DNA of 64,000 bases from positions 62,001-126,000 of the forward strand of contig JABSPZ010000011.1 of NCBI GenBank assembly GCA_013213785.1. Direction: 5' to 3'. Source of the DNA: Henriciella sp. Its GTDB lineage: Bacteria > Pseudomonadota > Alphaproteobacteria > Caulobacterales > Hyphomonadaceae. Within the stretch, counting starts at the first letter, position 1. Every line of letters begins with the position of its first letter. Shown here one piece after another: positions 27,134-35,804 of this stretch. A model generated the notes under the pieces. That model worked only from the letters and a program-made list of their open reading frames with translations. It was not told where the DNA came from and did not search any database. Both the position numbers and the translations under genes were made by a program.

Positions 27134-28693
27134 TTAGGCTGCAGGCGCAGGGCTGGAATTGCCGATGGTCAATTCAGCTTTGCGGCCAAACACGATCAAG
27201 TTCGACAGAAGCGCCGTGCCAATGCTGGCGACGAGCGTGACGAACATGTAGTGGATGTAGTGGACGCTCGCGAGCGTTGCCCCCAACCCTTCGTCTGGAG
27301 AAATGCCGAACAGGCCATACAGCTTGAAGCTGAACACAGCGTAGACGAGCACACCCGTCACGACGCCGATAATCGCCGCCCAAGCGCTGACATTGCGGAA
27401 GGCAAGTCCGACGATAAAGGCCGACAAGATCGGCATTGAGAGCAGACCATAAAGCTGCTGCACCGTGTTGATGATGCTTTCTTGTGAAGCGAAGACTGGC
27501 ACGAGCGCGATCGCCAAAACGGTCATCGCGATTGAAACATACATGCTGAGCTTCGGAACATCTCGGGCTTCATCAATGTAAGATTCATGGAAGTCGCAAA
27601 CGTAGAGCGCAGCGGAGGCGTTCAGGATGGAGTTGAATGTTGTCAGCACGGCTGCTGCGATGGCGGCCGCGAATGCGCCGGACAGGATTGGTGGCAAGAT
27701 ATCGCCGACAATCATACCGTAGGCAGCGTCACCCACATCGCCGTAAAGCTTGTAAGCCACAACGCCGGGCACAACCGCAATGATCGGCACGATCAGCAGA
27801 CGAATGCCGGCCGCAGCGAGGATGCCTTTGCGGGCCTCTTCAACGCTGGGCGAAGCCATCGCGCGCTGTGTGATGGTTTGATTGGTGCTCCAATAGAAGA
27901 TCTGGATGAAGATCATGCCGGTGAGGAGCGTGTGCCATGGGATAGGTGTTTCGCTTCCATCTTCTAGCGTGCTCCCTTGGAGCATATTCAGCCGTTCCGC
28001 TGGTACATCAGAGAAGTCCCAATTGATGGCATTGAGGGCAAGAATAACAACCAGCACAGCGAGCGACAGGATGAGCACACCGCTATAAGTATCCGACACC
28101 GCAACGGCCCTGAGGCCGCCCAGGATCGCATAGAGCGCACCGACAATGGCGAACGTCACAGCCATAACAAAGATTGTGGAGTCGACCTCAATCGGGCTGC
28201 CAACAAACAGACGCTCACCGAACACACCAGAAAAATCTGCGCCAGTGGTCGACTTCAAAAAGAGCGAGCCGCCATACAAGATTGCTGGCAGGAAAATGAA
28301 CAGATTGCCGAGCAGGAACAGAACCGAGATGACGGCGCGGATGTGCTTATTATCGTACTTGCGCTGAAGCAGTTCCGTCGTGGTCGTGCATTTATTGCGA
28401 TAATAAATTGGGATGAAGACGAAGGCGAGGATCAGCAAGCCGACCACAGCGGCAAGTTCCCACCAGGCGAGGAGCAGCATCTGATTGCCGTTCATTCCAA
28501 CCAGCTGATCGGTGGAGAGATTGGTCAGCGTGATGGACCCGGCCACGAAGTACCAGCTGAGCCCCCCATTCGCAAGGAAGTAGTCCTTGTCGGATCGGCG
28601 ATCACCGGAGGGGGCATTGCGACAGCTGAGATAGGTCAAAAACCCAATCACAGCGGTGATAAAGAAGAATATTCCAACCTGCAGCATGTCCAT
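27134..28693 (-). CDS. Sodium:solute (sugar) symporter, SSS family
   Basis: 519 residues with about 14 transmembrane helices. Inner-membrane Na+-coupled sugar uptake resembling the SglT (Na+/galactose) branch: GDRRSDKDYFLANGGLSWYFVAGSITLTNLSTDQLVGMNGNQ at the N-terminus, CTTTTELLQRKYD, and GLRAVAVSDTYSGVLIL. FYWSTNQTITQRAMASPSVEEARKGILAA is the conserved segment around helix 7. A galactose or galactoside substrate is suggested by galTK and alpha-galactosidase nearby. Converges with the regulator gene (8 bp) and follows sapC by 56 bp. Confidence 0.88.
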   Translation of the reverse strand: MDMLQVGIFFFITAVIGFLTYLSCRNAPSGDRRSDKDYFLANGGLSWYFVAGSITLTNLSTDQLVGMNGNQMLLLAWWELAAVVGLLILAFVFIPIYYRNKCTTTTELLQRKYDNKHIRAVISVLFLLGNLFIFLPAILYGGSLFLKSTTGADFSGVFGERLFVGSPIEVDSTIFVMAVTFAIVGALYAILGGLRAVAVSDTYSGVLILSLAVLVVILALNAINWDFSDVPAERLNMLQGSTLEDGSETPIPWHTLLTGMIFIQIFYWSTNQTITQRAMASPSVEEARKGILAAAGIRLLIVPIIAVVPGVVAYKLYGDVGDAAYGMIVGDILPPILSGAFAAAIAAAVLTTFNSILNASAALYVCDFHESYIDEARDVPKLSMYVSIAMTVLAIALVPVFASQESIINTVQQLYGLLSMPILSAFIVGLAFRNVSAWAAIIGVVTGVLVYAVFSFKLYGLFGISPDEGLGATLASVHYIHYMFVTLVASIGTALLSNLIVFGRKAELTIGNSSPAPAA

Positions 28694-28749
28694 GCGTTTG
28701 TTTCCTCACCTAATTCTTATGCGCGATTTTTCGCTTTTTTGTTTGGGTC

Positions 28750-29514
28750 TTAGCTCTGATGTGTGTCGCGTGCGATTTCGAGATTGATGCGTTGTATCGA
28801 CGCGTCGGGATAGCGTGTATTGTGGATGCGGATCAGCGTGTTGAGCTGGAACATCGAAAACAGAATGGCGTAGATTGGCCCCAAGAACCCGGTATCTCGC
28901 AACGCACCCAGTTCTTCATTGGAGAGTGATTTTAGCCGATCTTCATTGATTGTGCTCAGGCCGCCGATGCGGTCTGTATGATCTTCAGATCTCTGCACGC
29001 CGATCACGATTTCTGAGATCAGGCCGAGCGACGAAATTTTCTCGAGGAACTGGCGCGTGATGACCTTATTTTCCGCATTCGCAAGCAGCTGGTTCTTAAG
29101 CTGACTTACCCAAAGCCCAGGTTGGCCCGCGTCATCGAACAAAGGCTCACCGTCGGTATCGGTGAACACTGAGGCAGTTTCATCAAAGGCGAGTTGTGGT
29201 CCTGGGGTCTCGTCATTTCCGGGGACGAGTGCAAACGGGTAAGCTTGCATTTCAGCAGGCTGGAAACCGGCACCCCATTGGCCTTCGCCATAAAATACAT
29301 TTTGGCGAGGAATAAAGCTCGTCAAAGCAGATAGCGCGTAATTGCCGCTGCCTTGTGCGCGGGTAATCAATACTGGGAAGTCGATGATCGCGCGACTAAC
29401 CTCACTGATATTGAGGGGTAACAAGTGCCGGTCTGCCGCAAACGAAAGCTGGCGATCAGGGATGATGCGAATGCCTTTGTGCAGATCACTGTTCAAGACG
29501 GTCAGGTTTGTCAT
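28750..29514 (-). CDS. SapC-family protein
   Basis: 254 residues, no signal peptide. NSDLHKGIRIIPDRQLSFAADRHLLPLNISEVSRAIIDFPVLIT followed by PFALVPGNDETPGPQLAFDETASVFTDTDGEPLFDDAGQP is the SapC-family pattern. SapC proteins were named from the Campylobacter S-layer locus but are widespread in sugar-degrading alpha- and gammaproteobacteria next to TonB receptors, tryptophan-halogenase-like and 2OG oxygenase genes; their biochemical role is unknown. Here it sits between glpD and the sugar symporter on the same strand, perhaps in one operon. Confidence 0.82.
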   Translation of the reverse strand: MTNLTVLNSDLHKGIRIIPDRQLSFAADRHLLPLNISEVSRAIIDFPVLITRAQGSGNYALSALTSFIPRQNVFYGEGQWGAGFQPAEMQAYPFALVPGNDETPGPQLAFDETASVFTDTDGEPLFDDAGQPGLWVSQLKNQLLANAENKVITRQFLEKISSLGLISEIVIGVQRSEDHTDRIGGLSTINEDRLKSLSNEELGALRDTGFLGPIYAILFSMFQLNTLIRIHNTRYPDASIQRINLEIARDTHQS

Positions 29515-29612
29515 AGCGCGATAGGGTCTCGACTTAGGCGGCTTGTAGCCAGTGATTGATGAAATTGCGATGCGGCGGCAAATCCTGAGACGGTTGTCGG
29601 ATCAGGGTTTGG

Positions 29613-31103
29613 TTACGCGACAAGCCGGTTCTCCAATCGAACTCGCAGCGCTTGAAGCTCCGATGGCGTGAGGTGAAGGCCAAGTTTGGTCCTGCGCCAC
29701 ACGATATCCTCCGGTGTTTGAGCAAATTCATGCTCGATCAAATAGTCGACCTCCTTTTGATACAGCCCAGCCCCGTAATGATGGCCGAGATCGGCAATTG
29801 AATTTGCGCCGTCGAGCAGGGAATGGATGCATGTTCCATAGGTCCGAGCGAGGCGATGATGCGTGGCAGAGTCGAGCCAGGCATAAGACTTGGCGCTCAG
29901 CGCTTCGAAGGTTTCGAAATCTGCGTTGAGAATATCTCCGCCGGGTAGGCTTCGCTTTGCTGTCCAGGGATTTTGCGCCTGCGGAAACAAGTCGCCGAAC
30001 TGTTTCAAAACATCTTCAGCCAGTTTGCGATAGGTCGTGATTTTGCCGCCGATAACGGACAGGAACGGCGCATTGCCTTTGTCCAGAAACTTCAGAACGT
30101 AATCGCGTGTGACGGACGAGGCGTCTTCTGCCTGATCATCGAAAAGCGGGCGTACGCCTGAATAGGTTGAGACAACATCATCCGGCGTAATTTGCTGTTC
30201 GAAATACTCGTTTGAGACATCACACAAGTATTGGATCTCTTCTGGAGAGGCGGTGACCGCATCGAGGTCGCCTTCAAACTGTAAGTCCGTTGTTCCGATC
30301 AGCGTGAAGCGGCTGCCTTCATAAGGGATCGCAAAAATAATGCGCCCATCGCCGGCCTGGAAGAAGAAGCACCGCGCATCATCGAACATCTTGGGGACGA
30401 TGATGTGGCTGCCTTTGACGAGCCTTACTGTTGGCGCGTTCGTGCGTGTGCCTGTTTGGCTGGCAATTCGGTCAACCCACGGGCCGGCTGCATTCACAAC
30501 CGCGCGCGCTTGAACATCCATACTGGTCGCGCCATCAATTTTGAGCTTCGCGTTCCAGGTGTCTCCGGTTTGATTCAGGCTCACGCATTCGGTGCGAGTC
30601 ATGATCGTCGCACCGCGTTTGGCGGCATCGACCGCATTGAGAACGACCAGGCGTGCATCCTCGACCCAGCAATCAGAATACTCAAAGCCTTTGGTGAACA
30701 TCGCTTTCAAAGGAGCGAAGACGTCGCTGTTCTTCCGCGTTAGAGTCTTCGTGGCTGGCAGCATTTTTCGACCACCAAGGTGATCATAAAGGAACAAGCC
30801 AAGCCGGATGAGCCATGCGGGGCGCATCTCTTTATGATGAGGAAGCACAAAGCGAAGCGGCCAGACAATATGTGGAGCCGCCTGCAAGAGGACCTCACGC
30901 TCCATCAGTGCTTTCCGGACCAATGCGAAATCATAATGCTCCAAATAGCGAAGTCCGCCATGGATCAGCTTGGTGCTCGCGGATGAGGTGTGTGACGCGA
31001 GATCGTCTTTTTCGCACAGCAAGACTTTCAGCCCGCGACCAGCTGCGTCGCGAGCTATGCCTGCGCCGTTAATTCCACCGCCAATGATCAGCAGATCATG
31101 CAC
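29613..31103 (-). CDS. glpD: Aerobic glycerol-3-phosphate dehydrogenase
   Basis: 496 residues. FAD-linked oxidation of glycerol-3-phosphate to dihydroxyacetone phosphate at the inner membrane. DLLIIGGGINGAGIARDAAGRGLKVLLCEKDDLASHTSSASTKLIHGGLRYLEHYDF contains the FAD dinucleotide fold (GGGxxGxG) and the family's TSxxSTKLIHGGLRYLE block. The C-terminal GADLGHHYGAGLY-like segment (IADLGHHYGAGLYQKEVDYLIEHE) is the helical domain of GlpD. Divergent from glpK across a 222-bp gap containing three GlpR-type operators, as in classical glp regulons. Confidence 0.95.
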   Translation of the reverse strand: MHDLLIIGGGINGAGIARDAAGRGLKVLLCEKDDLASHTSSASTKLIHGGLRYLEHYDFALVRKALMEREVLLQAAPHIVWPLRFVLPHHKEMRPAWLIRLGLFLYDHLGGRKMLPATKTLTRKNSDVFAPLKAMFTKGFEYSDCWVEDARLVVLNAVDAAKRGATIMTRTECVSLNQTGDTWNAKLKIDGATSMDVQARAVVNAAGPWVDRIASQTGTRTNAPTVRLVKGSHIIVPKMFDDARCFFFQAGDGRIIFAIPYEGSRFTLIGTTDLQFEGDLDAVTASPEEIQYLCDVSNEYFEQQITPDDVVSTYSGVRPLFDDQAEDASSVTRDYVLKFLDKGNAPFLSVIGGKITTYRKLAEDVLKQFGDLFPQAQNPWTAKRSLPGGDILNADFETFEALSAKSYAWLDSATHHRLARTYGTCIHSLLDGANSIADLGHHYGAGLYQKEVDYLIEHEFAQTPEDIVWRRTKLGLHLTPSELQALRVRLENRLVA

Positions 31104-31147
31104 GTGCTGAGCCTCTCTTTCTGAATTCGGGTATAAACCGACTTTTT

Positions 31148-31257
31148 ATGTTCGTAAACGATAAAAAATAGGTCGTAATCGAAAATAATTGGTCGTTGTA
31201 AATCGGCAATACCTCTTGTTGCACCGCAATATCAGCAACATGTTCGAAAGCGAACAT
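31148..31257. promoter_or_regulatory. Three GlpR-type operators between glpD and glpK
   Basis: Three sites share TCG-N4-CGA: ATGTTCG-TAAA-CGATAAA (31148-31165), GTCG-TAAT-CGAA (31172-31183) and the perfect 7-4-7 inverted repeat ATGTTCG-AAAG-CGAACAT (31240-31257). The last matches the E. coli GlpR consensus ATGTTCG-N4-CGAACAT at every arm position. The first two cores are 21 bp apart, two helical turns, allowing cooperative binding. They cover both the glpD and glpK promoters. Confidence 0.75.
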
Positions 31258-31325
31258 TGCGCGCGGCGTTTTCCTGTGCTGGATAGCGATTGAGCTGAAA
31301 AAGCGTGGAATTTGAGGAGTTAGCC

Positions 31326-32819
31326 GTGTCAGACCAAGATTTTATTCTCGTGATTGACGAGGGAACGACCTCAACGCGCGCTATCGTTTTCGACCGGGCG
31401 CTAAAGCCGGTCGCACAGGCCCAAGAAGAAGTCGAGCTGTCATATCCGTCAGACGGCTGGGTTGAGCAGAACGGCAATGAAATTTGGGCGAAGACGCTCA
31501 AGGTTTGTCGGCTAGCAATCGCCGACGCGGGCGGCGCGGACCGGATTGCAGGGATTGGAATCACGAACCAGCGCGAAACAACGCTTGTCTGGGATCGCGA
31601 GACTGGCGCCCCAATTGCGCCCGCAATCATCTGGCAAGACCGGCGGACCGCGAGTGTTTGCGATGTTCTGAAAGAAAAAGGCTTAGAAGATCAAGTTCAG
31701 GCCGAGACCGGATTGCTGATCGACCCATACTTTTCAGGAACCAAAATCTCGTGGTTGCTCAACAATGTTGAGGGCGCGCGTGCCGACGCCGCGGCGGGGA
31801 AGCTCGCCTTTGGGACGGTTGATACCTTCTTGATCTGGCAGCTAACGAAGGGGAGGGCGCACGCAACGGATGTGACCAATGCGTCGCGGACTCTAATATA
31901 CCCGCTCAGCTTAGACCCTGGTGCGAACTGGTCTCAGACTATGGCGGACATGTTGGATGTTCCGATGAATTTGCTTCCAGACGTAAAGCCAAGCGGCGCG
32001 ATGTTTGGCGAAGCCGATCCTGAGTGGTTTGGTCGCCCGATCCCGATTCTCTCCGCAATTGGAGATCAGCAAGCCGCCTTGGTCGGACAGGCTTGTTTGG
32101 CGCCGGGCACGGCAAAGATCACCTACGGCACGGGGGCCTTCTTGGTCGCGAACACAGGGCATGAGGCGCCAAAGTCGGCGAATCGTCTGCTGGGAACGCT
32201 CGGCTACGCAATAGAAGGCGCGGGCGAGGCTTACGCGATCGAAGGCGCAATCTTCAATGCGGGGACTGTTGTGCAGTGGCTACGCGATGATCTGGGCTTG
32301 ATTTCAGATGCGGCTGAAAGCCAGGGCAGGGCGGCAAAGCTAAGCGACAATGCGGGGGTCTATTTGGTGCCCGCCTTTACCGGGCTTGGGGCGCCGCATT
32401 GGGATGCAAACGCGCGCGGCACGATTACCGGCCTGACGCGCGCCGCAGGCGCAGATCACATCGTTCGCGCCGGTCTTGAGGCGGCGGCATACCAGACAAA
32501 TGACTTGCTCGAGGCTTTTGCGGCGGACGGCGCCGATGTAGACCTGCTGCGCGTGGATGGCGGGATGGCAGCGAACGACTGGTTGATGCAGTTCATTGCA
32601 GACATTTGTGACCGCCCCGTCGAACGTCCTGACTTCATGGAGATGACTGCTCTTGGTGCGGCTGCGCTCGCGGGTATGCAGCTCGGCTGGATCGAGGCCG
32701 ATGACTGGGCAAACCGAAAAGCCCCAGGTGCGCGCTTTGAGCCGAATATGGAGCCTGCGACACGGGATACGTTGCTTGCGGGTTGGCGCAAGGCGCTGGG
32801 CCAAACTCTGTCCGAGTAG
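31326..32819 (+). CDS. glpK: Glycerol kinase
   Basis: 497 residues from a GTG at 31326; GAGGAG at 31312-31317 is correctly spaced for it, so I prefer it to the upstream GTG at 31305. Phosphorylates glycerol to glycerol-3-phosphate. FGGY-kinase motifs: ILVIDEGTTSTRAIVFD at the N-terminus, GITNQRETTLVWDRETG, WLLNNVEGARADAAAGKLAFGTVDTFLIWQLT, and GDQQAALVGQACLAPGTAKITYGTGAFLVANTG. FTGLGAPHWDANARG and RVDGGMAANDWLMQF are also typical. Length is standard. No glpF facilitator is in the window. Transcription probably stops at the hairpin 32849-32876, which is also the left island boundary. Confidence 0.96.
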   Translation: MSDQDFILVIDEGTTSTRAIVFDRALKPVAQAQEEVELSYPSDGWVEQNGNEIWAKTLKVCRLAIADAGGADRIAGIGITNQRETTLVWDRETGAPIAPAIIWQDRRTASVCDVLKEKGLEDQVQAETGLLIDPYFSGTKISWLLNNVEGARADAAAGKLAFGTVDTFLIWQLTKGRAHATDVTNASRTLIYPLSLDPGANWSQTMADMLDVPMNLLPDVKPSGAMFGEADPEWFGRPIPILSAIGDQQAALVGQACLAPGTAKITYGTGAFLVANTGHEAPKSANRLLGTLGYAIEGAGEAYAIEGAIFNAGTVVQWLRDDLGLISDAAESQGRAAKLSDNAGVYLVPAFTGLGAPHWDANARGTITGLTRAAGADHIVRAGLEAAAYQTNDLLEAFAADGADVDLLRVDGGMAANDWLMQFIADICDRPVERPDFMEMTALGAAALAGMQLGWIEADDWANRKAPGARFEPNMEPATRDTLLAGWRKALGQTLSE

Positions 32820-32848
32820 GGCGCTTCTTTTGACATTTTGGAAAGCGC

Positions 32849-32862
32849 TGGCTCCGCGAGTA
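32849..32862 (+). repeat. Left attachment repeat (partial tRNA-Asn 3' end)
   Basis: TGGCTCCGCGAGTA, identical to 43004-43017. The next bases keep a weak resemblance to the tRNA T-arm before diverging, so the core may have been somewhat longer. Confidence 0.75.
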
Positions 32863-32881
32863 CGAATATGGAGCCATTTTT
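32849..32881 (+). terminator. Probable glpK terminator
   Basis: TGGCTCC (32849-32855) pairs with GGAGCCA (32870-32876), followed by TTTTT. The 14-base loop is long for an intrinsic terminator but position 30 bp after the glpK stop and the T run fit. The left arm is part of the tRNA-derived attachment repeat, so it may have been created by integration. Confidence 0.4.
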
Positions 32882-32959
32882 ACGGTGTTCCATCGCGTTC
32901 CAATTTTCACGAAATTACTAAATAATACAAATATTAATATTGATTATTTGACGGTTTCT

Positions 32960-33008
32960 GTTTCACTGCGTTTCACGCTATCAAATGTTTTTTGTGGGAA
33001 CAAATGTT
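32960..33008 (+). repeat. Short direct repeats upstream of the integrase
   Basis: GTTTCACTGC/GTTTCACGCT lie in tandem at 32960-32969 and 32970-32979, and CAAATGTT recurs at 32982-32989 and 33001-33008. Placed between the att repeat and the integrase in AT-rich DNA, they are candidates for integrase arm-binding sites. Confidence 0.3.
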
Positions 33009-33066
33009 GCGAGTTCGGGTTAGAGTCCCGGGGTGTTTGGCTTAAAAAGTACGGGTGAAAACGAAC

Positions 33067-34341
33067 ATGCCCAAAGTAGCAAAACAGTTGTCCGCTAGAG
33101 CGGTTGCGGCGCTAAAACACAATGGTGTCGGTCGCTCAACGAAGCACAGTGTTGGAGGCGTTCCGGGATTGATGTTGATCACTTTCGACACGGGGGGGCG
33201 GTCATGGCTTTATCGAGGAACGTTCAAAAAGCGACGTCGGGATTTTAGTTTGGGAACCACATTGGATCTGTCTTTAGCTGAAGCTCGGGAGAAGGCGCTT
33301 GAATACCGTAAGCTACTGCGGTCTGGTATCGACCCCAAGGCCCGCGAAGAGCACGCTGTGACTAAGAGTATTTCTTTCGCGCAGGCCGTGAAACGGTTTT
33401 GCGAAACAGAGCTTCTTTGGGTGAAAGAAAAAGAACGGAAAGCTTGGATCAGCACTATGAATACCTATGCGATCCCCGTGCTTGGAAAGCGAGACGTGGA
33501 TGACATTTCAACGACTGATGTCGCTCGTATTCTAAAACCGATTTGGTCTGAGAAGAGAGAGATCGCAAAAAAGGTCCGAACTCGTTTGGATAAGATTTTT
33601 GTTTGGCTCAAAGCAACAGGTTACCGTACGACCCTCAGTCCAGCAAAGTGGGAAGATCTCAAACCAATTCTTGATCCGTTGGGCAGAGCGAAAGCGGTCG
33701 TGCATCAACCCGCTATTCCTTTTACCCAAATTCCGGATTGGTTCGCCATTGTTCAAGCGAAGCGTTCGATTTCAGCACGGGCTCTAGAGTTCTTGTGTTT
33801 GACTGCAGTGCGATCTGGTGATGTTCGTTTTCTACCCTGGAGTGAGATTGACTTCGAAAGAAGGGTTTGGACGATTCCTCCAAATCGCGAGGGAACGAAA
33901 CTCAAAGATCGCGATCACAAAGTACCCCTCACGGACCGGATGCTCAGCATTCTCGAACAGATGTTGGAAATTCAATCTTGCGAGTATGTCTTTCCAGGGC
34001 CGCATGAGAACGCAATGAGCGATAACACCGTCTCGAAGCTCATGCGAGATATACATAAAGCCGAATTGAGTGCGGGGAGGCCCGGGTTCGTTGACCAGCA
34101 GTCGGGACGACGAGCTGTTCCGCATGGACTGCGATCGAGCTTTCGGGACTGGGTTGCAGAATGCACAGAATACCCAGGCGAATTGGCTGAAATAGCAATA
34201 GCGCACAAGCATGGTTCAAATACGGAGCTCGCGTATCGCCGCTTAGCTCAGGTAGAGAAACGTCGACCTCTGATGGTCGAATGGGGAGACTACTTGAACT
34301 CTGCCAAGCCACTTCAATCCCCAAACAAGCGGTCACATTAA
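33067..34341 (+). CDS. int: Tyrosine integrase, P4-like (DUF4102 N-terminus)
   Basis: 424 residues from ATG 33067 (in-frame GTG at 33055 possible). The N-terminal arm-binding domain is GVPGLMLITFDTGGRSWLYRGTFKKRRRDFSLGTTLDLSLAEAREKALEYRKLLRSGIDP, the pattern of P4-type integrases that target tRNA genes. The catalytic domain has Arg in LTAVRSGDVRFLPWSEID, His-x-x-Arg in VPHGLRSSFRDWV, a second His in IAHKHGSN and the nucleophile Tyr in AYRR. All active-site residues are present. It is oriented inward from the left att repeat; the tRNA is at the opposite end. Confidence 0.9.
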   Translation: MPKVAKQLSARAVAALKHNGVGRSTKHSVGGVPGLMLITFDTGGRSWLYRGTFKKRRRDFSLGTTLDLSLAEAREKALEYRKLLRSGIDPKAREEHAVTKSISFAQAVKRFCETELLWVKEKERKAWISTMNTYAIPVLGKRDVDDISTTDVARILKPIWSEKREIAKKVRTRLDKIFVWLKATGYRTTLSPAKWEDLKPILDPLGRAKAVVHQPAIPFTQIPDWFAIVQAKRSISARALEFLCLTAVRSGDVRFLPWSEIDFERRVWTIPPNREGTKLKDRDHKVPLTDRMLSILEQMLEIQSCEYVFPGPHENAMSDNTVSKLMRDIHKAELSAGRPGFVDQQSGRRAVPHGLRSSFRDWVAECTEYPGELAEIAIAHKHGSNTELAYRRLAQVEKRRPLMVEWGDYLNSAKPLQSPNKRSH

Positions 34342-34348
34342 ACTGTCT

Positions 34349-35746
34349 CTATTCCGCTTCTTCCTCAAAAGGTGACATTAAATGCCAGCGGGTTGTTGTT
34401 TGGAACGCATGCCCCAAGCAACACAGTGTTGATTCGCTCCCCGCTGCGCCGAGAAGTTGCACGCTTAGCGGCAATCCTTCCTTCGTCTTGCCGCAAGGAA
34501 ACGTAAGGGCCGGGGTGCCTGCAAAATTCGCTGGCACCGTAAATTGGGTTAGGGCATTGGAAAGAGATGGAGACAGCTCGCGGACACCTGAGTACTGACT
34601 TGCGGCAATCTTAAATGGGGCGCCGCCAGCCGGGCATGCAATCGCGTCCACGGTAGAGAGAACTTGCTTGAATTGATGAGTGAATTTCTCTCGTTTCTTC
34701 TGAGCTTTTAGTAATCCTTTTTTCGAAGCACCGACGTCCAAGAACTGTCCAAAATAGTCACCAAAAGTGTGTCGATAATAAAAATAAGCGAGTTGGTGTT
34801 CTTTCCAAGCTTCATGCGAAGCGATTGCAAACCAAGGTTCAATCAACTCGAGGTAACCGGGCGGCATTTTGATCGGAGTGACGATTGCTCCTAGATCCGC
34901 CATAACGTCAATCGCGAGTTCTATGGCCTGGATCAAATCAATCGAGGCGCACGAGTCGATATAGTCGGCATCGTAGCCAATCCTCAATCCTGCCACACTG
35001 CATTCAAGCGTTTCAGCGACATTGGTCGGTGGCGTCTTTAGGCTGGTCTCGTCCAAAGGGTCGTGCCCGGAAAGGGCATCCAACATAATTGCAACATCCC
35101 TCACTGAACGTGCCATTGGCCCTATATGATCGAGACTGGGAGCAAGGCCGAGGAGTCCGTGCCTACTAATGCGTCCATAGGTGGGTTTTAAACCGGTGAT
35201 CCCGTTTGCCATGCAAGGAAACCTAATGGATCCGCCTGTATCGGTGCCCGTTGCGCCGAAACATAAGCCTGCTGCCACAGCAACGCCACTACCGCTGGAG
35301 GACGCGCCTGGCCAGTATGTGTTGTTCCAAGGGTTTTGCGGAACCGAAAATTCCCTGTGATACCCGGACATCGCGCCTTCTGTGAGATTTAGTTTTCCTA
35401 GAATTATTGCGCCTGCTGATTTCAGACGCTGGATCGCGGTTCCGTCTTCAGCGGGTAAGAAATCTTTGAGATGTTTCATCCCTCCTGTGGTCGCAATTCC
35501 TCGGGTGTAGTGCAGATCTTTTACAGCCAAAGGGATGCCATGTAAGGGACCGACGTTACGACCCGAAGATATAGCTACATCAGCCTGATCAGCGGCGTTG
35601 AGAGCGCCGTCTTTGTCGATGTATGCGTACGCGTTTAGTGTCGGGTTGAGCTGTTCAATGCGAGCCAAAATTGACCGCGTGACTGAAATGGAGCTTTCCT
35701 CGCCGGAACGGATTGCGCTTGCGGTACTATAAATCGAATCGATCAT
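34349..35746 (-). CDS. Amidase-signature family enzyme
   Basis: 465 residues from ATG 35746 (MIDSIYSTASAIRSGEES). Amidase signature hydrolases use a Ser-cisSer-Lys triad: Lys in GIPLAVKDLHYTRG, cis-Ser in the Gly/Ser loop PGASSSGSGVAVAAGL, nucleophile Ser in GTDTGGSIRFP. Related enzymes cut aryl or aliphatic amides, or act in GatA. Substrate unknown; the neighbouring hydrolase and SRPBCC protein suggest a small catabolic pathway for an amide- or ester-containing compound. The gene is oriented against the integrase, 7 bp apart at their 3' ends. The frame stays open upstream into the hydrolase gene. Confidence 0.85.
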   Translation of the reverse strand: MIDSIYSTASAIRSGEESSISVTRSILARIEQLNPTLNAYAYIDKDGALNAADQADVAISSGRNVGPLHGIPLAVKDLHYTRGIATTGGMKHLKDFLPAEDGTAIQRLKSAGAIILGKLNLTEGAMSGYHREFSVPQNPWNNTYWPGASSSGSGVAVAAGLCFGATGTDTGGSIRFPCMANGITGLKPTYGRISRHGLLGLAPSLDHIGPMARSVRDVAIMLDALSGHDPLDETSLKTPPTNVAETLECSVAGLRIGYDADYIDSCASIDLIQAIELAIDVMADLGAIVTPIKMPPGYLELIEPWFAIASHEAWKEHQLAYFYYRHTFGDYFGQFLDVGASKKGLLKAQKKREKFTHQFKQVLSTVDAIACPAGGAPFKIAASQYSGVRELSPSLSNALTQFTVPANFAGTPALTFPCGKTKEGLPLSVQLLGAAGSESTLCCLGHAFQTTTRWHLMSPFEEEAE

Positions 35747-35804
35747 CGATATGCAATGTCCCGTCTGGGGTTCGTGTATCGACCCTTGCGAATGATTGCC
35801 GCGA

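Noticed and set aside
27977-28753. 258-codon plus-strand frame
   Set aside because: Antisense shadow of the sodium:sugar symporter, hydrophilic low-complexity product with no domain.
29534-29731. 65-codon minus-strand frame overlapping the glpD end
   Set aside because: Overlaps glpD almost completely and shows no domain or ribosome-binding site.
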